Assembly (NCBI RefSeq): GCF_003002825.1
Contig: NZ_PVTE01000006.1
Location: 1 to 64,000, forward strand
Length of the DNA: 64,000 nt
Source of the DNA: Spirosoma oryzae
GTDB lineage: Bacteria; Bacteroidota; Bacteroidia; Cytophagales; Spirosomataceae
Direction of reading: 5' to 3'
Position numbers and translations under genes: made by a program. This document shows, piece after piece, positions 39,785 to 47,434 of this stretch (position 1 is the first letter of the stretch; every line of letters begins with the position of its first letter). The notes under the pieces are model-generated. The model did not search any database. It was not told where the DNA came from and saw nothing but the letters and a program-made list of their open reading frames with translations.

Positions 39785-39984
39785 GCCTGTGATTGTCCTG
39801 AACTGTGATTGTCTTGAACTATGATTGATTTGATTCGTCTGATTGCCTTGATTTTTTGGAATCACAGCCGATCAGACGAATCACAAGTCAAGATTGTCAG
39901 AACTGTGATTCTTGTGATTACTTTGATGGGCTATGATTTTCAAATCAGCGCGATCATCTCAATCACAAGAATCACAGTTCAAGA
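39785..39984. repeat. Repeat family D, copy 2: two consecutive stem-loops upstream of gcvT
   Basis: Hairpin one has GATTCGTCTGAT (39832-39843) and ATCAGACGAATC (39871-39882) around a 27-nt loop that is the exact reverse complement of the loop in copy 1. Hairpin two has perfect 19-bp arms, 39901-39919 with 39961-39979. It fills the space between gcvT and the TonB-C protein gene. Confidence 0.8.
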
Positions 39985-41436
39985 CTATTCCAGCGTGAAA
40001 TTGATAGGCAGATTATATTTCACGCGGACCCGTTCACCCCGTTGTACGCCGGGCTTCCATTTGCCGCTCATGGCTTTGACAACGCGCAGGGCTTCCCGGT
40101 CGACGGAAGGAGACACGCCTTTTGTTACCTCATAATCGCACAATGTACCATCCGTACACACGACGAAGCTAACGAAAACCCGCCCCTGCTGTCCTTTCTT
40201 CTGCGCGTCGCTGGGATAGCGCAGGTTGTTAGCTAAAAACTGGCCAAGCCCCTGCATGCCGCCTTGAAACTCTGGTTGCTGTTCGCGCTCCGTATACGTT
40301 ACCGGTGCTTTCCCGTCCCGTTGCGACTTGCCTGATTGTAATACGCCTTTGTCGTAGATTTCTTCGTAGGTGTACGAATTATCATCATACTGACCCGTCC
40401 AGAGTCCCTGTCTTTTCCCCTGCACATACTCACCCTGCTCTATGTAACGAACCTGCTTCGTTGAGTCGATGCGTGAGCGGTCTATCTCGGTAAGAATTAC
40501 TTTTCCATTCCCGTCGATGACCGACTGCTTACCGTTGGGCTCCCAATAGTTGATCAGTTGCTCAGTATGCCCTTTGCCTGATGGGTTCTCTTCCTGAAAA
40601 CGAACCTGACGAATCTGTCCATTCGGATACCAGGATGATAAAAAAGTGCGCCCATCCGCTACATAGTCTGTCTCTATCAGAACACCGTTATCGTAATAGT
40701 GTAACGGGGTACTGGCAGGTCTACCATCGAGGTAGGCCGTCTTACCGACCAATATTCCGTTATTATTGACACTGTACACATAGTCAAACCAAAGACCGTC
40801 GGCGTTTTTGTACCCTGTCCAGGTAACGGATTGAGTGTCTGGACCCGCTTGCGAAATTTTTCGCTGCACAAGCGGAATTCGGGTCATCTCCTGCCAGTTT
40901 TTTCGGCCCCGTTCGTATATGACCAGATCGCCGTTCGGAATGCCCGTGCTATCGACGGGCATCAACTGCCGGTATTTGGCAACCGTAGAATTAGTTGTTA
41001 GCTTCTGATCGGCGGCATAGTATGTGATTCGATTCCCGGCCACGTAAGGGAAGGGCTCATTGCGGGTAAACACAACGGGGTACATCACCTGCTGCCGTAC
41101 AGCAATCCCGTCTTTTTTCGCTGGTTTCCAGGCATTGAATAATCGAAATACACGCAGGGCTTCCTGATCCAGATCCGGGCGAAGCGAGCGGAGCAGCGTA
41201 ACGTCGGTGATGCGTCCGTCCGGTTCAACGACGCCCTGAACCAGCACGCGTCCGCCCACACCTTCCGATGCGGCTTTAATGGGCTTACGCAAATTAGCGG
41301 CTAAAAACCGGGTTATATAATCGACGCCACCCCTCGGTATGGCTGCGCTATCGACTTCAAATTCCTTGTAAACAGGTTGCTGACTAAATCCGGCGATGGA
41401 TAACAGGAGGAGGGAAAGGAGAAAGACCGATTTCAT
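39985..41436 (-). CDS. Secreted protein with two TonB-C domains and central MORN/YwqK-like repeats, copy 1
   Basis: A 483-residue protein started at MKSVFLLSLLLLSIAG (41436), a signal peptide. Residues about 30-130 form a TonB C-terminal-like domain (GGRVLVQGVVEPDGRITDVTLLRSLRPDLDQEAL). Residues about 200-375 contain YYDNGVL, WYPNGQIRQVRF, YWEPNGKQSV and QGKRQGLWTGQYDDNS, a pattern of YwqK/MORN-like beta repeats. Residues about 395-480 are a second TonB-C domain (GRVFVSFVVCTDGTLCDYEVTKGVSPSVDREAL). There is no membrane anchor or Pro-rich linker, so it does not look like a standard energy transducer. The next gene is a close paralogue. Confidence 0.8.
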   Translation of the reverse strand: MKSVFLLSLLLLSIAGFSQQPVYKEFEVDSAAIPRGGVDYITRFLAANLRKPIKAASEGVGGRVLVQGVVEPDGRITDVTLLRSLRPDLDQEALRVFRLFNAWKPAKKDGIAVRQQVMYPVVFTRNEPFPYVAGNRITYYAADQKLTTNSTVAKYRQLMPVDSTGIPNGDLVIYERGRKNWQEMTRIPLVQRKISQAGPDTQSVTWTGYKNADGLWFDYVYSVNNNGILVGKTAYLDGRPASTPLHYYDNGVLIETDYVADGRTFLSSWYPNGQIRQVRFQEENPSGKGHTEQLINYWEPNGKQSVIDGNGKVILTEIDRSRIDSTKQVRYIEQGEYVQGKRQGLWTGQYDDNSYTYEEIYDKGVLQSGKSQRDGKAPVTYTEREQQPEFQGGMQGLGQFLANNLRYPSDAQKKGQQGRVFVSFVVCTDGTLCDYEVTKGVSPSVDREALRVVKAMSGKWKPGVQRGERVRVKYNLPINFTLE

Positions 41437-41517
41437 AAAGTGGTTGATCGAGGATAGTTGTGGCTGTAGATGTATAAGGCAGCTGCCACCTTTTCTTAAC
41501 GGAATGTCAGCCGTCAT

Positions 41518-42972
41518 TTAGTAAAGTGCAAAGTTGATGGGTACACTGAACCGTACCCGCACCGGCTCTCCCCGCTGTATGCCGGGCTTCCACTTGCCGC
41601 TCATCTTTTTCACGACGCGCAGGGCTTCGCTATCAATTGATGGGGAGACATGCTGAATGACGTCGTAGTCACACAGGCTACCGTCCGTACAAACGGTAAA
41701 GCTGACTAACACCTTACCTTGTTGACGGCTCCGTTGCGCATCAGCGGGGTAGGCAAGATTCTCGCCCAGGAATTGGCCAAGGCCACCCGCTCCGCCGGGG
41801 AATTCCGGGAGTTGCTCATTGGCTGCGTAGGTAAGATCAGGATGATTGGCTTTGCGCGATGTGCCGGTTTGTAGCTTTCCCCGATCGTACGTTTCTTCGT
41901 AGCTGAACGAACCGTCGGCATAGCGTCCCGACCATACACCTTGCGGCTTCCCGTCCAGATAGCTTCCCTGCTCGGTATAGCGCGTTTGTTTGGACGGATC
42001 GGCGTAGGAGGGACGCTCGGATTCGAAAACCACATCACCGTTCCCGTCAACGACCTGCTGCTTGCCATCCGGTGCCCAATAGCTTTGGACACGCTCGAAT
42101 TTATAGGTTGACCCGAACTGCCCGGCGTCGAAGCGGATTTGCTGAATCTGTCCATTTGGGTACCAGGATGTCGTCAGCATACGGCCCGTTTCTTCGCGAC
42201 TCGTTTCGGCCACCATGCCGTTATCATAGTATCGGGTCGGATAGCTCGTCTGATACGTTTCGCCGTGCCGCGTCTTACGGACTAACATGCCATCGTCGGT
42301 TAACTCGTACGACACAGACTGATTAGCCCACTGCTTATCATCATTCTGGTAGCCGATCTGATACGTAGGCTTGCCCGATGCAGTGCCGACATTCTTTCGA
42401 CGCACGAGCGATAGCCGACTGACTTCTTTCCAGCCACTCCGGTTTTTCTGGTAAGTAATCATTGAGCCGGTTGGCATACCCAGGCTATCGATGGGCATCA
42501 CCTGCCTGTACTGTGCGGCTACCGAATCGCTCGTTAGTTTCAGATCTGGTCCGTAGTAATCGGTTCGTTTACCATCCACATAGCGAAAAGGCAAGTTAGC
42601 GGCAAAGACAACCGGAATTTTAACCACCTGCCGCACAGCGACACCTCCTTTCCTGGCTGGCTTCCAGGCGTTGAACAGGCGAAATACGCGCAGGGCTTCC
42701 CGGTCGAGATCGGGCCGGAGCGATTTTAGTAAACTCACTTCTGAAATGCGCCCATCCGGCTCAACGATACCCGTTACGAATACACGTCGGCTTATTCCTT
42801 CGGCTTCCGCCTTTACCGGTTTTCGCAGATTGGTTTGCAGGAACAGGGTCAGGTAGTCCATGCCGCCCCGTGGGGTAGCTGTGCTGTCGACGTCAAAATC
42901 CTGATAAACGGGTTGCTGCGCAAAACTGGTAAGCGAAAGAAAACAGAAAAGAAGGCTGTAAACTGATTTCAT
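41518..42972 (-). CDS. Secreted protein with two TonB-C domains and central MORN/YwqK-like repeats, copy 2
   Basis: A 484-residue protein started at MKSVYSLLFCFLSLTSFAQ (42972). It has the same order of parts as its downstream neighbour: TonB-C-like domain about 30-130 (RRVFVTGIVEPDGRISEVSLLKSLRPDLD), MORN/YwqK-like repeats about 200-375 (DNGMVAETSREETGRM, WYPNGQIQQIRFD, YLDGKPQGVWSGRYADGS) and a C-terminal TonB-C domain (GKVLVSFTVCTDGSLCDYDV). The two genes are 81 nt apart and clearly arose by tandem duplication. Function unknown; a cell-surface or periplasmic partner of TonB-type proteins is only an idea. Confidence 0.8.
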   Translation of the reverse strand: MKSVYSLLFCFLSLTSFAQQPVYQDFDVDSTATPRGGMDYLTLFLQTNLRKPVKAEAEGISRRVFVTGIVEPDGRISEVSLLKSLRPDLDREALRVFRLFNAWKPARKGGVAVRQVVKIPVVFAANLPFRYVDGKRTDYYGPDLKLTSDSVAAQYRQVMPIDSLGMPTGSMITYQKNRSGWKEVSRLSLVRRKNVGTASGKPTYQIGYQNDDKQWANQSVSYELTDDGMLVRKTRHGETYQTSYPTRYYDNGMVAETSREETGRMLTTSWYPNGQIQQIRFDAGQFGSTYKFERVQSYWAPDGKQQVVDGNGDVVFESERPSYADPSKQTRYTEQGSYLDGKPQGVWSGRYADGSFSYEETYDRGKLQTGTSRKANHPDLTYAANEQLPEFPGGAGGLGQFLGENLAYPADAQRSRQQGKVLVSFTVCTDGSLCDYDVIQHVSPSIDSEALRVVKKMSGKWKPGIQRGEPVRVRFSVPINFALY

Positions 42973-43188
42973 GGGGTGGTTGCTAAGCGGGCAAGTACAG
43001 AGACCAAGATAAGGCGCTTCGTCTACTGGAGCCAAGCAAAGTAGGTAAACGAATGATGAATTGTCGGCGACAATTGACTAATCGGTCGAGCGTTTTTTCA
43101 TAAGTACTATTTGTAAAAAATATTAAAATATACGGCCGCTTTGCTGCTGACTGTGTTGGCCCAATCGATTTTGTGCGTATCATTCGGA

Positions 43189-45591
43189 ATGAATGTATTG
43201 TCCGCTTCACGATCGCTGGCGTTAACGGCCGGTTTATCGTTGCTTCTGTCGGCAGCCCACGCGCAGAAAGTAACTACTCCACTTTACAAAAACGCAGCGG
43301 CCCCGGTCGACAAACGCGTGCGTGACCTGCTGGGCCGTATGACCGTCGATGAAAAAGTCGGGCAATTATCGACGCTGCTGGGCTGGGAAATGTATCAACG
43401 GCAGGGAAACAGCGTATCAGCCAGCGAGAAGTTTAAACAGGCAGTACAAACGCAGCACATCGGTATGCTCTGGGCGACGCTCCGTGCCGATCCCTGGACA
43501 CAAAAAACACTGACCAACGGCCTGAACCCTACATTGGCCGCCGAGGCTACCAATGCATTGCAGAAGTATGTTATCGAGAACACACGGCTGGGTATTCCGA
43601 TGCTGCTGTCGGAAGAGTGTCCACACGGCCATATGGCTATCGGTACCACCGTATTTCCAACCGCGCTGGGGCAGGGGAGCACCTGGAATCCGGCCCTTGT
43701 CAAGCAGATGGCTGCCAGCATTGCAAAGGAAGTCCGGTTGCAGGGGGCACATGATGGCTACGGGCCTGTACTCGATCTGGCCCGTGAGCCGCGCTGGTCA
43801 CGCGTGGAAGAAACTTACGGCGAAGACCCGGTGCTGAACAGCCGGATGGGTGTCGCTATGGTAACAGGTTTTCAGGGCGACCAAATCAACAGTGACGTCA
43901 ACATTATCTCGACGCTGAAGCACTTTGCGGCTTACGGTGTACCCGAAGGTGGGCATAATGGTGGCAGCGTTGCGACTGGTATGCGGGAGCTGTATCAGGT
44001 GTATTTGCCGCCGTTCCGGGCTGCGGTGAAAGCCGGTGCCCGCTCGATCATGACAGCCTACAACTCGATTGACGGGGTACCCTGTACGGCAAATTCCTTG
44101 CTGTTGAAGACTATTTTACGCAACCAATGGGGCTTCCGGGGCTTTTCAGTGTCTGATCTGGGTAGCATCTCAGGTCTGCATAGCAACCACCGGACAGCCG
44201 CCAACGCGACGGAAGCGGCAGCTATGGCAATCAATGCCGGGCTGGATGCCGATTTGAGTGGCTACGGCTTCGGGAAGTCGCTGCTCGATGCGGTGAAGAA
44301 GGGACTGGTAACGCAGGCGGTGCTGGATACGGCTGTAAGTCATGTGCTGCGCCAGAAATTCCAGCTCGGCCTGTTTGAAAAGCCCTACGTTTCACCCGGA
44401 AAAGCGGCTGCGAACGTGCGGACGGCGGAACATATTAGCCTGGCGCGTCGGGTGGCGCAGGAGTCGGTCGTACTATTGAAAAACGAGAACAATCTGTTGC
44501 CCCTGAACCGGCAGACCAAGCGCATCGCCGTTATCGGCCCCAATGCCGACAACGTGTACAACCAGCTTGGCGATTACACCGCCCCGCAGGCCGATGGCAA
44601 CGTGGTGACAGTATTGCAGGGTATCAAAAACAAACTGGGCAATCAGGCTGAGGTTACGTACGTCAAAGGCTGCGCCATCCGCGACACGACGACTGCCAAC
44701 ATCGCCGAAGCGGTGAAAGCTGCGCAACAGGCCGATGTGGCTGTCGTCGTATTAGGGGGTTCCAGTGCGCGCGATTTCAAGACCGAATACCAGAGCACCG
44801 GGGCTGCGACGGTTAAAGCGGGGGAAGGCGTCGTCAGCGACATGGAAAGCGGGGAAGGCTTCGACCGGACCAGCCTGGATCTGCTGGGAAAACAACTCGA
44901 TCTGTTGAAAGCAGTTAGGCAGACCGGTAAGCCCGTTGTGCTGGTAATGATCGAAGGACGTCCCTTGAATCTGAACTGGCCCGCTACGCACGTACCAGCT
45001 ATCGTTACGGCCTGGTATCCGGGGCAGGAGGGGGGCAATGCCATTGCCGACGTGCTGTTCGGGGATTACAATCCGGCCGGTCGCTTACCCATTTCGATCC
45101 CGAAGTCTGTTGGCCAACTACCTGTCTACTACAACTACAAAGTGCCGGCCCGGCACGATTATGTCGAGATGGATACCAAGCCGCTGTATCCATTCGGATA
45201 CGGGCTGAGCTACGCGCAGTTTGCCTACAGCAATATGAATGTGACCGTCTCGGAGCGGGCCGATGATGTGGCCGTTACGGTAACCGTAGCCGTGAAGAAT
45301 ACGGGAAGCCGCGACGGCGACGAAGTCGTTCAGCTATACGTGACCGATAAGGTTAGCTCAGTAGTTGGGCCAGTGAAGCAGTTGAAGGCGTTCGAACGGG
45401 TACCTCTGAAAGCGGGTGAACAGAAAACCGTCACGTTTGTCCTCCATGCCGACGACCTGAAACTGTTCAGTCCCGACCAGAAATGGCTGATGGAAAAAGG
45501 TGAGTTTGCCCTTATGGTCGGCGCGTCTTCCGACGACATACGGGCTACCAAAGACGTTACGATTTCCCGAACGATAGCCGTAAAGCCGTAA
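43189..45591 (+). CDS. Glycoside hydrolase family 3, beta-glucosidase-like
   Basis: An 800-residue exported enzyme started at MNVLSASRSLALTAG (43189); a frame open to 43141 would spoil the signal peptide. The N-terminal TIM-barrel has RVEETYGEDP near residue 205 and FSVSDLGSI at about 320-328, whose Asp (about 323) is the nucleophile. The second domain (about 425-640) has LLKNENNLLPL and GRPLNLNW, and the last 120 residues are a fibronectin III-like domain. It resembles BglX-type beta-glucosidases and beta-xylosidases; the exact sugar is not readable. It ends at a perfect family C stem-loop. Confidence 0.92.
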   Translation: MNVLSASRSLALTAGLSLLLSAAHAQKVTTPLYKNAAAPVDKRVRDLLGRMTVDEKVGQLSTLLGWEMYQRQGNSVSASEKFKQAVQTQHIGMLWATLRADPWTQKTLTNGLNPTLAAEATNALQKYVIENTRLGIPMLLSEECPHGHMAIGTTVFPTALGQGSTWNPALVKQMAASIAKEVRLQGAHDGYGPVLDLAREPRWSRVEETYGEDPVLNSRMGVAMVTGFQGDQINSDVNIISTLKHFAAYGVPEGGHNGGSVATGMRELYQVYLPPFRAAVKAGARSIMTAYNSIDGVPCTANSLLLKTILRNQWGFRGFSVSDLGSISGLHSNHRTAANATEAAAMAINAGLDADLSGYGFGKSLLDAVKKGLVTQAVLDTAVSHVLRQKFQLGLFEKPYVSPGKAAANVRTAEHISLARRVAQESVVLLKNENNLLPLNRQTKRIAVIGPNADNVYNQLGDYTAPQADGNVVTVLQGIKNKLGNQAEVTYVKGCAIRDTTTANIAEAVKAAQQADVAVVVLGGSSARDFKTEYQSTGAATVKAGEGVVSDMESGEGFDRTSLDLLGKQLDLLKAVRQTGKPVVLVMIEGRPLNLNWPATHVPAIVTAWYPGQEGGNAIADVLFGDYNPAGRLPISIPKSVGQLPVYYNYKVPARHDYVEMDTKPLYPFGYGLSYAQFAYSNMNVTVSERADDVAVTVTVAVKNTGSRDGDEVVQLYVTDKVSSVVGPVKQLKAFERVPLKAGEQKTVTFVLHADDLKLFSPDQKWLMEKGEFALMVGASSDDIRATKDVTISRTIAVKP

Positions 45592-45611
45592 CGCTTGTAT
45601 TGATCGATTGC

Positions 45612-45687
45612 CCATACCCCCCAGCCCCCTGAAGGGGGAGCGTTCCGCAAGTGAACCGCTCCCCCTTCAGGGGGCTGGGGGGTATGG
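45612..45687. repeat. Perfect 31-bp stem-loop, family C, copy 2
   Basis: Arms 45612-45642 and 45657-45687 are exact reverse complements around a 14-nt loop. The stem contains CCCCAGCCCCCTGAAGGGGG. It lies between the convergent GH3 and NIPSNAP genes. The centre CCCCTGAAGGGG is shared with copy 1 at 37648-37717. Confidence 0.9.
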
Positions 45688-45746
45688 AAAGTCAAAAATC
45701 AACAGAGCTGATACTGTCGCGGACAATGTAGTCGATCCGCTGCTTA

Positions 45747-46520
45747 TCAATAATCTGAATAGGCCGTTGGGTGCAGCAGATACGTGTCGGCACGCATGAA
45801 ATTGTGGGCGTACTCAGGCAGTGAATTCAGTGTTTTCCAGGCAGGGTCGGCACCGAATGCTTTCCAGTGTGCATCGCGGTCGGCCTTGTCGGTGAACGAC
45901 GTCATGTAATACATATTCGGCATCTTGCCGCCGGCCTGCACCTGTCCGCAGAACACCGTGTTGAACCCCAGCCGTTTGAAGATGTCCAGCTCACCGTTGT
46001 TGAACTGGGCTACCTTGGCTTCGTGCAGTTTCTCGGTAGCCGCTTCGTAGCTACGCAACTCGTACACCCGGTCGGCACGGTTGCCCGTCAGGTCCGGCGT
46101 GATCAGCGTCGGCATGGTCGCAAAGGCCTGCATCAGCACCGATTCGAACCGGCTGTAGTAGGGCTGATCGAAAGGGGCGTTGATATACTCAGCTGCATCC
46201 GTATTGTACTGCTTGTCCTTCATCAGCGTTTCCGACAGGGCCGAAAACTGATCAGCCGATTTGAACGGCGTCAGGACGTAGAGCAAGGAGTCGGCACCGG
46301 TGTTGGGCACAAATACGCCCACCTGCCTGATACCCGCCCGGTGGAGGGCCGGTAAGTACGCTTTTTGCAGATACGTCTCCAGCCGACTTTTCTGGTTGGC
46401 GTCGCGGACGTGGTAGATTTTGAGCTGGTAAAATTCGCGCTTGGGGGCCGATGCGATGGCCTGAACGGTACCTGCCAGGACCAGAAGCCAGATAGCAAGA
46501 CGGAAGTAACGAAGAGTCAT
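45747..46520 (-). CDS. NIPSNAP-family exported protein
   Basis: A 257-residue protein started at MTLRYFRLAIWLLVLAG (46520), a signal peptide. It contains two ferredoxin-like NIPSNAP repeats: EFYQLKIYHVRDANQKSRLETYLQKAYLPALHRAG at about 30-64 and VYELRSYEAATEKLHEAKVAQFNNGELDIFKRLGF at about 155-190. The family is widespread and its role in bacteria is not known. A terminator lies just upstream of its start. Confidence 0.88.
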   Translation of the reverse strand: MTLRYFRLAIWLLVLAGTVQAIASAPKREFYQLKIYHVRDANQKSRLETYLQKAYLPALHRAGIRQVGVFVPNTGADSLLYVLTPFKSADQFSALSETLMKDKQYNTDAAEYINAPFDQPYYSRFESVLMQAFATMPTLITPDLTGNRADRVYELRSYEAATEKLHEAKVAQFNNGELDIFKRLGFNTVFCGQVQAGGKMPNMYYMTSFTDKADRDAHWKAFGADPAWKTLNSLPEYAHNFMRADTYLLHPTAYSDY

Positions 46521-46540
46521 TGGATGGAAAAAGATGGTAC

Positions 46541-46581
46541 AAAAAAAGGTGAACAGCATGCACTTGTGCGCTCTGTTCACC
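46541..46581 (-). terminator. Rho-independent terminator
   Basis: On the minus strand GGTGAACAG and CTGTTCACC pair, followed by TTTTTTT. It ends the transcript from deoC (stop at 46694) and lies just before the NIPSNAP start, so NIPSNAP needs its own promoter or read-through. Confidence 0.85.
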
Positions 46582-46693
46582 CGATAAAGGCAGGCCAATC
46601 CGAAAAATCCTGTTGACTACTAGACCTTTTCTGTAAAATTTCTGGTGCTGGCAGACAGTCTAACGACTAGCGTTTCAGTCACAGAGGTATCGG

Positions 46694-47338
46694 TTACAAA
46701 CTGATACGATTGCTCAGTGTAAGCCGATCGACGCCGGCTTGCACAAGGCTGTCGAGATCGGTTTCGGAAGCGCCATCGGCAATGATTTTTACGCCTACCG
46801 ACCGGGGGACGGTCTGCCGAAACCAACGAGCCTGTTCGATACTGAATGCTTTACCCGTAATACCCGTACCGTTTTTGATAAAATCGGTGCCTGCGTCGGT
46901 GGCCAGCCGAATCATACGTTCGGTCTGTTCCGTGTCGAGGAGGTCGGTATCCAGAATAACCGTCAGCAGTCGTTCCTGCGCGTGGGCCACAGCCACCAGT
47001 TTAACCAGTTCGATCTTCAGCCATACTGATGTCGGCGATAGCAAGGCCGACGTATTCAGCACGATCTCCACTTCTGTCGCACCGTCGTTCAGGGCCAACT
47101 CCAGTTCGAGCTGTTTGACTTCGGTACGCTGATAGCCATACGGAAAGCCGACAACCGCTGATAACACGGCTGGGTGCGTATCACCCAATTCCCGACGCAT
47201 CTTCTTCACCCAGAACGGGGCCACGGTCAGCCCCGCCAGCCCCAACTGCGTCACCTCGTCCAGGACGGCGTACTGCTCGTTGATGCTAACGTCCGGCTGA
47301 ACCAGCGTCCGTTCGATGTAGGGAAAAAGATGGTTCAT
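46694..47338 (-). CDS. deoC: Deoxyribose-phosphate aldolase
   Basis: A 214-residue TIM-barrel aldolase started at MNHLFPYIERTLVQPDV (47338). It cleaves 2-deoxyribose 5-phosphate to acetaldehyde and glyceraldehyde 3-phosphate. Visible: AVVGFPYGYQRTEVKQLELELALNDGATEVEIVLN (residues about 62-96), the Schiff-base lysine in DFIKNGTG near 152, and VGVKIIADGA near 178. The second motif usually reads VKASGGI, so the match is a slightly divergent member. It follows rluB across a family E hairpin. Confidence 0.87.
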   Translation of the reverse strand: MNHLFPYIERTLVQPDVSINEQYAVLDEVTQLGLAGLTVAPFWVKKMRRELGDTHPAVLSAVVGFPYGYQRTEVKQLELELALNDGATEVEIVLNTSALLSPTSVWLKIELVKLVAVAHAQERLLTVILDTDLLDTEQTERMIRLATDAGTDFIKNGTGITGKAFSIEQARWFRQTVPRSVGVKIIADGASETDLDSLVQAGVDRLTLSNRISL

Positions 47339-47350
47339 GGGGTATAATGC

Positions 47351-47430
47351 TGAATGACGGAGTGACAGAATGATTGAATAGGCTGGCGCAAGCAGTTTTC
47401 CATTCAATCATTCTGTCACTCCGTCATTCA
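47351..47430. repeat. Perfect 29-bp stem-loop, family E
   Basis: Arms 47351-47379 and 47402-47430 are exact reverse complements around a 22-nt loop; the stem begins TGAATGACGGAGTGACAGAA. It lies between rluB and deoC, which are read in the same direction. Confidence 0.9.
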
Positions 47431-47434
47431 ATCA

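Noticed and set aside
38460-39984. Invertible switch around gcvT made by the inverted family D repeats
   Set aside because: Only 35 nt are identical, no invertase is near, and inversion would disturb a housekeeping gene without an obvious gain; the repeats are better seen as structural elements.
45330-45695. Minus-strand frame beginning in the family C palindrome
   Set aside because: It is antisense to the GH3 gene and its start is created by the repeat.
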